Made by a program: the position numbers and the translations under genes. A stretch of 64,000 nt of DNA, taken from contig JAHFWL010000259.1 of assembly GCA_021292165.1 (NCBI GenBank), positions 186,001-250,000 of the forward strand, written 5' to 3'. Position 1 is the stretch's first letter. The number at the start of each line of letters is the position of its first letter. The stretch comes from Shinisaurus crocodilurus (lineage: Eukaryota > Chordata > Lepidosauria > Squamata > Shinisauridae). The notes under the pieces were generated by a model. The model had not been told where the DNA came from. It worked only from the letters and a program-made list of their open reading frames with translations, and did not search any database. This document shows, piece by piece, positions 30,945 to 41,543 of the stretch.

Positions 30945-31210
30945 GGGGCTCTTCTCCCATACAAACCTGCCCAGGCTTTCGAGGAGGCGCTTGTCTCTGT
31001 CCCACCAGTAGCACTGGAGGATTGTCCACTGGGGACGAGAGGGCCTTTTCTCAGCGACTGTGCCCAGGGCAGGCCCTGAAATCTCCTTCCTGGGGAAGCC
31101 CCTCTGCCCCCCTCATCTACGTCGTTCTGCCCTCCCAACGCACAAAGAGCATTTTTATTTCGAAGGGCCAAACTAAACATTACACCCTGCATGCAATTAG
31201 CAATTGTGAG
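30945..31210 (+). mobile_element. L2-like LINE fragment
   Basis: GGACGAGAGGGCCTTTTCTC and CCTTCCTGGGGAAGCCCCTC resemble the ERAFS...SWGSPS-type decayed L2 ORF2 end seen elsewhere in the window. Short and diverged. Confidence 0.4.
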
Positions 31211-31334
31211 GATGGTTTTTAAAGGGGGGGGCAAGCGTTCAGGATCAAAACCCCATGGGGGGGCAAAGGGTTAAAGTCCCCTCCCCTCCAGGGTCCAGAT
31301 CCGGATCGTTCCCCCACTCCTACGCCTGTTGAAT

Positions 31335-31395
31335 TTACACTGTGTGGCTGCAATCCTATACTAGGGAGTAAGTCCCATGGAAATTGTTCTTAGAT
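31335..31395. mobile_element. Family D fragment
   Basis: GGCTGCAATCCTATACTAGG GAGTAAGTCCCATGGAA keeps one arm of the D palindrome. Confidence 0.5.
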
Positions 31396-31530
31396 ATATG
31401 TTTATATGTTTGTATGTGTATGGTTTTTATAATGTATTTTGTAAGGCTTTGACCTTTGTAAACAACGTATTCAGAGAGCTTCGGCTATTGGGAGGTATAG
31501 AAACGTAATGAATGAAATGAAATGAATTAA
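31396..31530 (+). mobile_element. L2-like LINE 3' tail
   Basis: GTTTTTATAATGTATTTTGT, then TCAGAGAGCTTCGGCTATTG and GGAGGTATAGAAACG match the L2-like 3' UTR of 35980-36030, followed by an (AATGAA) tail. Confidence 0.6.
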
Positions 31531-31541
31531 TGGAACACAGC

Positions 31542-31811
31542 GACCTGGTTCGCATGCAATGAACAACCCATGATTAACAAACCATGGATTGTTCGGGAGC
31601 AATCATGGGTTAAAACTCTTGGTTCTTTCTCCCTCGACAACCCAGAGTTCCGTGTTCACACATCATGAAAGACAACCCAGGGATGGGGTGTCCCTGGGTT
31701 GTTCAGCGCAGTGGAAGTGAGAAAGCAGCAGGGAGCCATCACACTCCTGTGTGCTCCCAAACAACCCACAGTTGACAAACCATGGGCTGTTTGTTGTGTG
31801 CGAACTGGGTC
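31542..31811. mobile_element. Family E fold-back element, short copy
   Basis: Ends GACCTGGTTCGCATGCAA and TTGTGTGCGAACTGGGTC are inverted repeats; the interior has AACAACCCATGATTAAC and paired GGGTTGTTC segments. 270 bp; no TSD found. Confidence 0.65.
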
Positions 31812-31859
31812 ATTGGGTCTTACGTCTGAGCAGACATAGATGTTTAGGATCGCACTGGT

Positions 31860-33160
31860 AAGAAACCACCGCACCTAAAAAAGGATGTTGTAGAGTTGGG
31901 GAAAGTGCAGAAAAGGGCAACTAAAACGATCAAGGGGCTGGAGCAGCTCCCCTGTGAGGAAAGCTTACAGAAGCTGGGATTGTTTAGCTTAGAAAAAAGG
32001 CAAGGAGAGGCATGATAGAGGTGTACAAAATTATGCCTGGTGTGGAGAAAGTGGACAGGGAGACGTTTTTCTCCCACTCTCATAATACTGGAACCCAGTG
32101 GGATCATCCCATGAAGCTGATTGGGGGGCGACTCAGGACATGAGTGCAACAGCACCTTCCCACCCATGTTCCCCAGCAACTGGAGTACATAGGCACACTG
32201 CCTCTGATACTGGAGGAAGCATATAGCCAATCAGGATTAGTAGCCATCGATAGCCTTCTCCTCCATGGATTTGTCCAATCCCCTTTTTAAGCCCTCCAAA
32301 TTGGTGGCCATCGCCACATCTTGTGGAAGTGAGTTCCATAGTTTAACTCTGCGCTGCGTGAAGAAGTCCTTCATAGATTTCATAGATCATAGAGTTGGAA
32401 GGAGCCTACAAGGCCATCGAGTCCAACCCCCCGCTCAATGCAGGAAACTAGAGGAGGGCTCTCCCATCCAAGTAATAACCAGGCCTGACCCTGCTTAGCT
32501 GCTTTCCACGCTTAGACAAGCTGAGCCAGTGTGAGCCACGGGCCTGTTTTGATCTGTCCTGAATCTCCCACCACCAATCAGCTTCATGGGATGACCCCAC
32601 TGGGTTCTAGTATTATGAGAGAGGGAGAAAAATTCAGGACAGATCAAAGGAAGGACTTCTTCACACAGCGCATTGCTGAACTCTGGAATTCACTTCCACA
32701 AGACGTGGCGATGGCCACCAATTTGGAGGGCTTAAAAAGGGGACATTTCTCTCCCTCTCATAATACTGGAGCCCAAAGGGGTCATCCCATGAAGCTGATT
32801 GGTGGGAGATTCAGGACAGATTAAAGGAAGGACTTCTTCACACAGTACAGGGTTAAACGATGGAATTTACTTCCACAGGATGTGGTGATTGTCACCAATG
32901 TGGAGGGCTTTAAAAGGGGATTGGACAAATTCATGGAGGAGAAAGCTATCAATGGCTACTAATCCTGATTGGCTATATGCTTCCTTCAGTATCAGAGGCA
33001 GTGTGCCTATTACTCCAGTCGCTGGGGAACATGGGTGGGAAGGTGCTGTTGCACTCGTGTCCTGCTTGTGGGCTTCCCTTGGGCAGCTGGTTGTCCAGTG
33101 TGTGAACAGAATGCTGGACTAGATGGACCCTTGGTCTGAGCCAGCAGGGCTCTTATGTTC
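31860..33160. mobile_element. Rearranged CR1-type LINE fragments in both orientations
   Basis: Plus-strand coding remnants at 31862-32145 ([12 protein letters not shown], MKLIGG), minus-strand at 32135-32371 and 32557-32630 (a 5S-SINE splits it), then plus strand again at 32633-32750 and 32755-33160 (RFRTDQRKDFFTQ, ELWNSLPQDVAMATN, ending CTGGACTAGATGGACCC and GGCTCTTATGTTC). The minus-plus junction near 32630 is head-to-head with partly duplicated sequence. Confidence 0.7.
32372..32556 (-). repeat. 5S-SINE inserted in a CR1 remnant
   Basis: TTTCATAGATCATAGAGTTG to GAGCCACGGGCCTGT in antisense, with CCCATCCAAGTAATAACCAG and GACCCTGCTTAGC as the 5S-like core. The CR1 antisense sequence GAAGAAGTCCTT stops at its left side and resumes on its right as TTGATCTGTCCTGAATC. 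Confidence 0.8.
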
Positions 33161-33425
33161 ATTCACACAGTTACTTACAGTGTCGTGCTTCTTTTTGAGT
33201 ATTCTGCTCTATTACCTTGTGGGCTTTCTGTCTGGTCTTAAATGGCTGCTGTTCAAAGTTTACAAAAATATATTATTGTTCTGTTATTGGAATAATTTTA
33301 TTTGCTCCTTTATTGTATGCCTTGTTCCGAACTGTTTGAATTTTATTTTTTAAATTATATTTTTATATGAACTGCCTTGGGCCCTCACGCAGAAAGCCAG
33401 GCTGCGTGTGTGAGTCTTAAGAAAT
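33161..33425 (+). mobile_element. LINE 3' UTR remnant
   Basis: An AT-rich stretch ending TATATGAACTGCCTTGGGCC looks like an L2-type 3' UTR; the coding part is missing. Confidence 0.4.
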
Positions 33426-33429
33426 AATG

Positions 33430-33795
33430 AACTACCGTAATTATTTATCTGTTTGTTTATATTTCATTTGCTATTAATTTCCTAAACCGTTATACAACTG
33501 TAAGTCTACAGCAACCAAATCATAAAATATCATCAGAAACAAAAATACAATACAAGCAACGGCAGTCAAAAGAAATATACAGCATGGCATAGTGCATCAT
33601 TAGCGGACCCGGTTTTTGAAAGCACAGAAAAAGAAGGTCTTAATCCACTTCTGAATGGATGTCAGAGTGGGAGCCCAATGGAGGTGCCTTACTGGTGCTG
33701 TAGCTGAAGAAATTTCACTTCTAAAAAGACAGGAAATGGCCAGTTTATTATTGAGACTCTTCCACAGAACCCAAGGTGACACACATGGTCCCTTC
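33430..33795 (-). mobile_element. LINE 3' remnant, minus strand
   Basis: TTATTTATCTGTTTGTTTAT, AACCGTTATACAACTG and AAAAAGAAGGTCTTAATCC in antisense follow the L2-like order. Decayed. Confidence 0.4.
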
Positions 33796-33796
33796 A

Positions 33797-34562
33797 TAGA
33801 ATCATAGAAAAGTAGAGTTGGAAGGGGCCTACAAGGCCATCGAGTCCAACCCCCAGCTCAATGCAGGAATCCAGGTCAAAGCATCCCTGACAGATGGCTG
33901 TCCAGCTGCACCTTGAATGCCTCCAGAGTGGGAGAGCCCACAACCTCCCTAGGCAGTTGGTTCCATTGTCTTATTGCTCTAACAGTCAGGAAATTTTTCC
34001 TGATGTTTAGGTGGAATCTAGGTTCCCGTAACTTGAGCCCATTATTCCGTGTCCTGCAAACTGGGATGATCGAGAAGAGATCCTGGCCCTCCTCTGTGTG
34101 ACACAACCCTTCAAGTACTGGAAGAGTGCGATCATATCTCCCCTCAGTCTCCTCTTCTGAAGGCTAAACATGCCCAGTTCTTTCAGTCTCTCCTCATAGG
34201 GCCTTGTTTCCAGTCCCTTGATCATCCTTGTTGCCCTCCTCTGAACCCTCTCCAGTTTGTCTAAGTCCCTCTTAAATTGTGGTGCCCAGAACGGGTCGCA
34301 GTACTCAAGATGAGGCCTAACCAGTGCTGAGTAAAGGGGAATTACCACTTCCTGCGATTTGGAAGCTATACTTCTATTAATGCAGCCCAAAATTGCATTT
34401 ACCTTCTTTGCAGCCACATCGCATTGCTGGCTCATATTCAGTTTGTGATCTACCACAATTCCAAGATCCTTCTCACTTGTAGTATTGTTGAGCCAAGTGT
34501 CCCCAATTCTGTAACTCTGCATTTGGTTTCCTCTCCCTAGGTGCAGCACTTGGCATTTATCC
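33797..34562 (-). mobile_element. CR1 LINE, minus strand, 5'-truncated
   Basis: In antisense it starts with ATAGAATCATAGAAAAGTAG (the CR1 tail). The coding part gives [50 protein letters not shown] and [14 protein letters not shown]; one frame change near 34105 separates this from the last ~75 residues. Same subfamily as 40393-41452. Confidence 0.92.
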
Positions 34563-34735
34563 TCCCCTATATTTATCCTTATAACAACCCTGCGAGGTGG
34601 GTAAGGGCAAGAGAAATCAGTTCACCACTGAGCTTTATGGCTGGGGTGGTGGTGGAAAGATATGAAGTTAGTTCTTCCTGCTCCAAGGCCAACATTCTAG
34701 TCCCTATGCCGCCGCACTCTCTCTATAAGTCAACC
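34563..34735 (-). repeat. Diverged tRNA-derived SINE remnant
   Basis: CCTTATAACAACCCTGCGAG GTGGGTAAGG, then CTGAGCTTTATGGC and CTAGTCCCTATGCCGCCGC in antisense resemble the Sauria SINE body; no clear ends. Confidence 0.4.
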
Positions 34736-34904
34736 CACATTTTACAATTGCCCCTGGAATGATGCCAAAAATGTTTCCAACCACACTGGCAGCGTGTCCC
34801 AGTGGTGGCGATTTATGGGCCGAATGAAATAAGTAACGTCATTCCTGCTCTCTCTTATATTTGGGCTGCGAGTGACATTGCTTATTTAGCCCAAACAGCA
34901 GCAT

Positions 34905-35245
34905 CCATGCACGGGATAAAAGGAAATCCTTCTTCACACAGGGCAGATTTAAACTATGAAATTGGTTACCCACAAGACGTAGTGATGGCCACCAATTTGG
35001 ATTTCTTTAAAAGGGGACTAGACAAATGTATGAACATAAGAAGAGCCATGCTGGTTCAGACCAATGTTCCATCTAGTCCAGCATTCCATTCACACAGTGG
35101 CCAATCAGATGCCCACGGGATCCCACAAACAGGACATGAGTGCAACAGCACCCTCCTGCCCATGTTCCCCAGCAACTGGTGTACACAGGCATACTGCCTC
35201 TGATACTGGGGATATATGGGGATGGCTCTATGCTACCTCCAGTCT
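34905..35245. mobile_element. CR1-type LINE fragments, plus then minus
   Basis: 34915-35035 reads forward (CTTCTTCACACAGGGCAGAT, GTGATGGCCACCAATTTGG, AGGGGACTAGACAAAT). From 35036 the antisense 3' end follows (GAACATAAGAAGAGCCATGC, CCCATGTTCCCCAGCAACTG). The two parts face each other. Confidence 0.6.
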
Positions 35246-35249
35246 CACA

Positions 35250-35510
35250 GGCAGTATCCCCTCACATTTTTTGTCCCTCACATTTTTTGGTGGCAATGCG
35301 AGAAAGGGCCTTCTTGGTGGTTGCCCCCAGGCTATGGAACTCCCTTCCAAGGGAGGCTGGGTTGGCTCCCTCTCTGCTGTCCTTCTGCCGGCAGGCAAAG
35401 GCGTTCTGCTCAAGCAGGCCTTCAGCTTGTAAAATGGTCTGTTGGGTCAGGTGCTGTTTTAGTCTGTAATTTAGGCTTTGCTTTTTTTTTTTTTTTTTAA
35501 ATGTGTATGT
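35250..35510 (+). mobile_element. L2-like LINE fragment
   Basis: The translation gives RERAFLVVAPRLWNSLPRE, APSLLSFCRQAKAF, a decayed L2 ORF2 C-terminus, then a T-rich 3' UTR. Confidence 0.7.
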
Positions 35511-35544
35511 GTTTTAATGAATCTGTAAAAAATAATGTGTCTGT

Positions 35545-36047
35545 TTCCGGGCCCAATGCAAAGTGCTGGTACTAACATTCAAAGCCCTAAACAGCTTGGG
35601 GCCAGGATATCTGAAGGATCGTCTCCTCCCAAATGTACCTGCCCGGACACTAAGATCTTCTTCAGCGGTCCTTCTCCGAGAGCCCCTGCCAAAGGAAGTG
35701 AGGCAGGTGGCTACCAGGAGGAGGGCCTTTTCTGCTGTGGCACCCCGGTTGTGGAATAAGCTCCCCAAAGAGGCTTGCCTGGCGCCTACATTGTACTCTT
35801 CCCGGCGCCAGGTGAAGACCTTTCTATTCTCCCAGGCATTTACGTAAATCATTTTAATCTTGTAGTTGTTTTTAACTCTGTTATTGTAATTTGAACTGCT
35901 GCTGCTAGCTTTGCTGTTTGTTTTTAATCTGTAGTTTTAAATTCTATATTTATATTATATTGTATTTTATGGTTTTTAACTGTTGTAAACCGCCCAGAGA
36001 GCTTCGGCTATTGGGCGGTATACAAATGTATTAAATAAATAAATGAT
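35545..36047 (+). mobile_element. L2-like LINE 3' end, well preserved
   Basis: A 94-residue open frame (35563-35847) gives LTFKALNSLGPGYLKDRLLP, RSSSAVLLREPLPKEV, RRAFSAVAPRLWNKLPKEA and RRQVKTFLFSQAF, the C-terminus of L2-clade ORF2. The 3' UTR ends CGCCCAGAGAGCTTCGGC, TATTGGGCGGTATACAAATG and an (AAAT)n tail. 5'-truncated. Confidence 0.85.
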
Positions 36048-36810
36048 TGTTAGCCTCCCTGAGCGCCATTTTCTTGGTGGAAAGGCAGGACATAAATCGA
36101 ATCAATCCAGTATGTGAACAGAAATAAATCTGCCACCATCTGAACAGAAAGCTGGACTGGGATGGCCTTTGGTTTGATTTAGCAAGGCTCTTCTCATGAT
36201 CTGAAGAGGGAGGCATCAGCAGACTTGGGACAAACCCAAGCATTGCAGAAGTATAAAAATATTCAGGATGGGGGGGAAACCCTAAACAGGAGGCAGGGAA
36301 ACCCAAACAGCCCAACAAGGACTCAGCATGTTCAGGGGCTACAGAACACGGACTGATTGTTGCAGAGTGGGGAGTGGACAGAGTCAGAAAATGGGGCAGG
36401 GGGAGAGACGGAACGGAGCGTCTGGAATCCCGGACAGCAGGATTCATTCTGTTGCATGTGTCCAGCTTGTAATTTTTTAAAAACTGAAGGCGATTCATGC
36501 ATGCATGCATGCCGTATAATTGCAAGAAGACCCACCATCACATGATTGTACAGCGATCAGGGAATGAACCAGCCCAGCGTTGTGTGGAATATCTCCATAT
36601 CCCCAGGGTACATGGGATCTCACACACCCGAGACACTCCACGTGATCCACAGGTCTGTGTATAGAGCCAGTGTATGGCAGAAACACACAGCAGAGGCCCC
36701 CCAGTTCAAACGCCTGTTCAGCCACAAAGCTTACTTGGGCTGTTCAGGCCACCTCAGCCTTGCCTACCTCACGGGGTTGGTTTGAGGATCATAGAATGTG
36801 GTGTGAGGTG
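36048..36810. other. Unassigned sequence
   Basis: No gene recognised; a short (GCAT)n patch lies at 36497-36512. 36691-36715 is the apparent source of a templated copy at 37021-37044. Confidence 0.4.
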
Positions 36811-37520
36811 AACATATAAGAAGAGTCATGCTGGATTAGACCAAAGGCCTCTCCAGTCCGGCATTCTTTCCCCACAGTGGCCAATGAGATGCCCCAGTGG
36901 GGAAGCCCACAAGCAGGACATGAGTGCAACAGCACCCTCCTACCCATGTTCCCCAGCAACTGGTGTATAGAGACACACTGCCTCCGATACTGGAGGTAGC
37001 ATATCAGTGTGGCGTAGTGGCAGAGGCCCCCAGTTCAAACGCCTCTGCCACTAGTTGGACTGGGACTCGGGAGATCCGGGTTCTAGTCCCCGCTCAGCCA
37101 TGAAACTCACAGGGTGACTTTGGGCCAGACCCTGCCTCTCAGCCTAACCTTCCTCACAGGGTTGTTGTGAAGATAAAATGGAGAGGAAGAGAAGGAGGAT
37201 TATGTAAGCCGCCTTGGGTTCCTTGCAGGAAAAAAGGCGGGGTATAAATATAATAAATAAACAAACAAACAAACAAATAATCACCATCAGGACTAGTCAC
37301 CATTGATAGCCTTCTCCTCCCTGAATTTGTCCAATCCCCTTTTAAAGCCATCCAAAGTGGTGTCCATCACTAGATCTTGTGGAATCCCACAGTTTAACTC
37401 TTGAGCTGCATGGAGTATTTCCTGTTACGTGTCCTGAATCTCCCACCCATCAGCTTCATGGGGTGACCCCGTTGGGTTCTGAATATTACGGGAGAGAGGG
37501 AGAAAAAGGTCTCCCAATGG
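36811..37520 (-). mobile_element. CR1-type LINE 3' end, minus strand, split by a SINE
   Basis: Antisense blocks GAACATATAAGAAGAGTCAT, CTGCCTCCGATACTGGAG (36811-37002) and, after the SINE, CCATTGATAGCCTTCTCCTC, AATTTGTCCAATCCCC, TCCTGAATCTCCCACC (37275-37520) are contiguous in intact copies. Confidence 0.78.
37003..37274 (+). repeat. Sauria SINE with internal templated insertion
   Basis: CAGTGTGGCGTAGTGG begins the head, but instead of TGAGAGT there follow 33 foreign bases before GTTGGACTGGGACTCGGG. The rest, to GGCGGGGTATAAATATAAT and an (AAAC) tail, is normal. Confidence 0.88.
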
Positions 37521-37842
37521 TGGGGGACCACGTCCACTGCTCTGTGCTTTCTGGCGGAAGGACAGGATAAAAATGTAACACGGACATTAAACGGCGTGGT
37601 AAGAGACCGACTGAACGGCAACGGTGTGGTGCGGAGCAGTTGCAGGGAGGATGCCATTTCCTGCAACACCCCCCAGACAAATCGGGTTTTTAAATCTCGA
37701 AACCAGTTGCCAAGTCGCAAAGTCCAGTGACTCGGGTGTGGCAGCTTCCGGTGTAGCAGACATGCTGAAAGGCAGAGGAGAGGGAAGGGACCGAGTGCGA
37801 GAGAGGACACCCTGCCTGGCACGTTCCTTGTGCGGCAGCCTT

Positions 37843-37975
37843 CCCCAAACTGCCCCTTCCAGATGTGTTGGACTACAACTCCCATCACCCCAGCCAACAC
37901 GGCAGCAAACTGAATTGTAGGCCTTTTTTTCCTGACTAAACATGCCTAGATAGGATTGTGCCTTACATCTGAAGC
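37843..37975. mobile_element. Chimeric MITE: family B left arm, family C right arm
   Basis: The left arm is B-type (CAGCCTTCCCCAAACTGCCC, AGATGTGTTGGACTACAACT). The right arm is C-type (GAATTGTAGGCC, CTGACTAAACATGCC, ATAGGATTGTGCCTTA). The switch lies in the shared core. Confidence 0.65.
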
Positions 37976-38540
37976 CTTTAAGGTGCCCACAAGGGTCTTT
38001 GGTGTTTTTTACCTTTGCGGAGTTGGTATGGCCAGGTTGGGGTGACCGGCCTCTCTGCACCAGCACATTTTCACAGTTTGGGGAAAGCCTTTTGCCGCTG
38101 GCCACCTCTGTAATGAGGACCACCACTCCCTTCGAGAGGATTCATGCCGAATCTTCTCATGATGTGGTATTTATTTAATCGCCAGAGGGCGGCTGCTGCT
38201 GCTGCTCCCCTCCTGCCTTTGTGGAGCCTGACTTTAATGTGCAGTTTTCTTCTCTGCTTTTATGGCCGGGTTTTAATTGCTTTTTAAATTTAATGCCTCC
38301 GATTTCTCTGGTGCCCGGGGAGGTGTGTGTCTCACTGGAACAGCTGTTTAAATCATGGGAAGGTTGAAGTGGTGGTGGTGGGGGGAAGGAGATGCAGGAA
38401 AAGGGAGAGAGAGGATGGCGGGGACACAGAAAGGCAGAAGAGTGACAGGAGGAAGGTGGTTGGAGAGAACATGTGGGTCCGGCAACAAGATGTTGCAGCA
38501 TGGAATGATGCTATTCAGGTTTCCAAGCATTCCATTCCAT
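37976..38540. other. Unassigned, possibly single-copy sequence
   Basis: No repeat recognised apart from a short (GCT)n at about 38192-38206. No gene identified. Confidence 0.35.
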
Positions 38541-38703
38541 CGGGGCCGGTGCTACCATTAGGCCAACTAGGCAGCCGCCTAGGGCGCAGGGCTAAAGGGG
38601 GGTGCCAGAAACGCCTTGAAAAAAAACACACAGCGCTCTCAAGTGGGAAGGGGCTAAATATCTGATCTTGCCTAGGGCACCAAACTGCCTTGCACCGGCC
38701 CTG
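38541..38703. mobile_element. hAT-like element, 163 bp, uninterrupted sister of 21033-21555
   Basis: Ends CGGGGCCGGTGC and GCACCGGCCCTG are flanked by exact 8-bp TSDs, CATTCCAT, at 38533-38540 and 38704-38711. The interior GGCCAACTAGGC ... GCCTAGGGCGCAGGGC matches the 21-kb copy. Confidence 0.92.
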
Positions 38704-39044
38704 CATTCCATTCATCTTTCCAGCCTGGTTTTCCACCCTCCCACTCCAACAATTTGTCAGCGATCCATATCCACTGAGCACGCTGGGTTCTCATTGGCCT
38801 GTCTTGGGAGTTTCCACTCCCCTGTAGGGATTCCCACCCACCCACCCCAAAAGATATTTTGTAAAGTTGCAAACCTTGGGGTTCCATCTTGTGCGTGCTG
38901 TTTTGACTCCCTAAGCAATGGCACTCACAGCTTGAACATTGGAACTAAAGGGGAATAACTTAAGAAGACCACAGTCTTCTCTGCCTACTCCCCAAAAAGT
39001 GCTGAACTCACTGGGACTTCTCAGTACCATGCATAGGGTCGGGC

Positions 39045-39135
39045 TGCATTGCCGCAATCCTAAACACACACTTTCCAGGAAATAAGTCCCATTGAAATGA
39101 ACGGGACTCGGCACTGAGTAAACATGCTGAGACTC
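39045..39135. mobile_element. Family D palindrome
   Basis: GCCGCAATCCTAAACACACA, AATAAGTCCCATTGAAATG, AACGGGACTCGGCACTGAG and AAACATGCTGAGACTC follow D order with divergence. Confidence 0.5.
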
Positions 39136-39417
39136 AATGGAGGCCAGGACCAGAGAGAGAAAGAGAGGGGCAGATTCAGGCGAGGGGCATTTTCTTGTCT
39201 CCATTTCTGTGTGTTCTTCAAAGAGGTAGTGCTAGATGTCACAACGCCACCCAAGAAGTAGCCACAACAACGTTTGTGCAACATCCTTATTGCAATGTGT
39301 CGGTTTGCGGAAGAGAGAGAGAGCAGAACTGCATTTACTCAAGAGTTAGGGTTAACTGCAGAGATTTCCTTCCACTGGGTGGGTGCACTAGCAAGGGAAG
39401 ATGTTTACTTAGTACGG
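39136..39417. other. Unassigned sequence
   Basis: No gene or repeat recognised. Confidence 0.3.
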
Positions 39418-39618
39418 TATTTATTATATTTATACCCCACCTTTTTTCCTGCAAGGAACCCAAGGCGGCTTACATACGGTAATCCTCCTCTCCATTTTAT
39501 CCTCACAACAACCCTGTGAGGTAGGTTAGGCTGAGAGTCAGTGACTGTGACCCAAAGTCACCCAGTGAGTTTCATGGCCGAGCAGGGACGAGTCCCAGCC
39601 CAACACTCTCACCACAGG
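39418..39618 (-). repeat. Sauria SINE, minus strand, head truncated
   Basis: Antisense TATTTATTATATTTATACCC, CTTTTTTCCTGCAAGGAACC, TCACAACAACCCTGTGAGG, GGCCGAGCAGGGACGAG and CAACACTCTCACCA; the first ~20 bases of the tRNA head are missing. Confidence 0.88.
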
Positions 39619-39751
39619 ATCCTTGGCAACCAGCACACCCACACACACACAATCTGGAAAGGTCTTTCCGCTTTCCTGCCATCTGCTTCCAGTGCTGCTA
39701 ACCCCCTGTAAATAGCCAGGGCACGATCAGCACAAGAGATAGAGCAAGGTA

Positions 39752-39852
39752 GTAGTAGTAGGCGATCACTCGTGACCGAGTAAGATGGTCTTCCAGGATA
39801 AAATTACAAAAAGAAAATTATATAAAGAGGAAATTGTATAAAATTGTGTAGA
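39752..39852 (-). mobile_element. Non-LTR retrotransposon 3' end
   Basis: AGTAGTAGTAGTAGGCGATC ACTCGTGACCGAG and AAAATTACAAAAAGAAAATTAT match the 3' end of the element at 12717-13447. Only the 3' UTR remains. Confidence 0.8.
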
Positions 39853-39983
39853 CTTGCTGACTGGCTAGAAACCAAAAGCCGGCAGGCTGGCTCTCCTGCC
39901 TTTTAACAGCCACTTGATTTGTAGAAATCAGAAAATGAATCTTTTTACAGCATGGAGATAAATGTTATCACTGGCAATTGCAG

Positions 39984-40246
39984 GCCTGGGGAAACTCAGG
40001 CCCGGGGGCCCATCATCTGATGGTTTCCGTGCAGTTTATTCCCCATTCTAAAAGGTTGAAAATGCCCCTCCTAAAGCATAATTTCTGGCACTAGAAGAGC
40101 TTTAAGCTAAAATATGCAGGCATTTAGCCACACCCCTTTTGCCTTAGGCCCCACCCAACCCCGGAATGAGGCAGGGGGGGGGAGGAAAGCTTCTTCAAGA
40201 CTGAATTCTGCCTTTAGCCTGAAAGGGGGGTCCCCACCCCTGCGTT
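39984..40246 (+). mobile_element. Family G hAT-like element
   Basis: CAGGCCTGGGGAAACTCAGG ... TTCCCCATTCTAAAAGGTTG ... CTTTAAGCTAAAATATGC ... GGGGTCCCCACCCCTG. The ends are imperfect inverted repeats; the flanks show no clear TSD. Confidence 0.65.
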
Positions 40247-40303
40247 AAGCTGCTGTCAGGGCACAACCACAAGGGGCTGGTTGGAAAGTTGGAGGCCGAT
40301 AGC

Positions 40304-41490
40304 GCAGCCTTCACCAGCCTGGTGCCCTCCAGGCATGTTGGACTACAACTCCTATCATGCCCAGCCCACACAGGAGTTGTAGTCCAACATGCGGATCCAC
40401 AATTGGCTAAAGAATCGGACTCAAAGAGTGCTCATCAATGGTTCCTTCTCAAACTGGGGAGAGGTAACGAGCGGGGTACCACAGGGCTCGGTCCTGGGCC
40501 CGATGCTCTTCAACATTTTTATTAATGACTTGGATGAGGAGGTACAGGGAATGCTTATCAAATTTGCAGATGACACAAAGTTGGGTGGAACAGCTAATAC
40601 TCTGGAAGACAGAAACAAAATTCAAAGTGACCTCGATAGGCTGGAGCGCTGGGCCGAAAACAACAGAATGAAATTTAACAGGGATAAATGCCAAGTGCTG
40701 CACCTAGGGAGAGGAAACCAAATGCAGAGTTACAGAATGGGGGACACTTGGCTCAACAATACTACAAGTGAGAAGGATCTTGGAATTGTGGTAGATCACA
40801 AACTGAATATGAGCCAGCAATGCGACGTGGCTGCAAAGAAGGCAAATGCAATTTTGGGCTGTATTAATAGAAGTATAGCTTCCAAATCGCGGGAAGTGAT
40901 AATTCCCCTTTACTCGGCACTGGTTAGGCCTCATCTTGAGTACTGCGTCCAGTTCTGGGCACCTCACTTTAAGAAGGACATAGACAAACTGGAGAGGGTT
41001 CAGAGGAGGGCAACAAGGATGATAAAGGGACTGGAAACAAGGCCCTATGAGGAGAGACTGAAAGAACTGGGCATGTTTAGCCTTCAGAAGAGGAGACTGA
41101 GGGGAGATATGATCGCACTCTTCCAGTATTTGAAGGGATGTCACACAGAGGAGGGCAAAGATCTCTTCTCCTTCACCCCAGTTTGCAGGACACGGAATAA
41201 TGGGCTCAAGTTACAGGAACCTAGATTCCACCTAAACATCAGGAAAAATTTCCTGACTGTCAGAGCAATAAGACAATGGAATCAACTACCTAGGGAGGTG
41301 GTGGGCTCTCCCAGTCTGGAGGCATTCAAGGTGCGGCTGGACAGACATCTGTCAGAGATGCTTTGACCTGGATTCCTGCATTGAGCAGGGGGTTGGACTC
41401 GATGGCCTTGTAGGCCCCTTCCAACTCTACTTTTCTATGATTCTATGATTCTATGCCTGGAGGACACCAGGCTGGGGAAGGCTGCGCTAT
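40304..41490. mobile_element. Family B MITE split by a CR1 insertion
   Basis: Left part 40304-40392 (CAGCCTTCACCAGCCTGGTG, TGTTGGACTACAACTCC, GAGTTGTAGTCCAACATGC) and right part 41453-41490 (CCTGGAGGACACCAGGCTGG, GGAAGGCTGCGC) form one palindrome. Confidence 0.8.
40393..41452 (+). mobile_element. CR1 LINE, 5'-truncated, open ORF2 C-terminal half
   Basis: This is the best preserved LINE. An uninterrupted frame to 41366 encodes about 323 residues of CR1 ORF2: the reverse transcriptase palm motifs PQGSVLGP and FADDTKLGG (catalytic Asp pair), then LDRLERWAENNRMKFNRDKC, the thumb-like region [17 protein letters not shown] and a C-terminus ending RLDRHLSEML. Endonuclease and N-terminal RT are missing. 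The 3' UTR ends with TTCTATGATTCTATGATTC. The element is inserted in a family B MITE, with at most a 4-bp duplication (ATGC). No promoter; not active itself. Confidence 0.95.
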
Positions 41491-41543
41491 TGTTCATAAA
41501 GTTTACTCTGTCATCTGCCTTGCTGACCTTTTTGATGTTTTAA

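Noticed and set aside
40389..41366. A 325-residue open frame as a host gene.
   Set aside because: It is CR1 ORF2 with RT motifs PQGSVLGP and FADD, followed by a CR1 3' UTR and tail.
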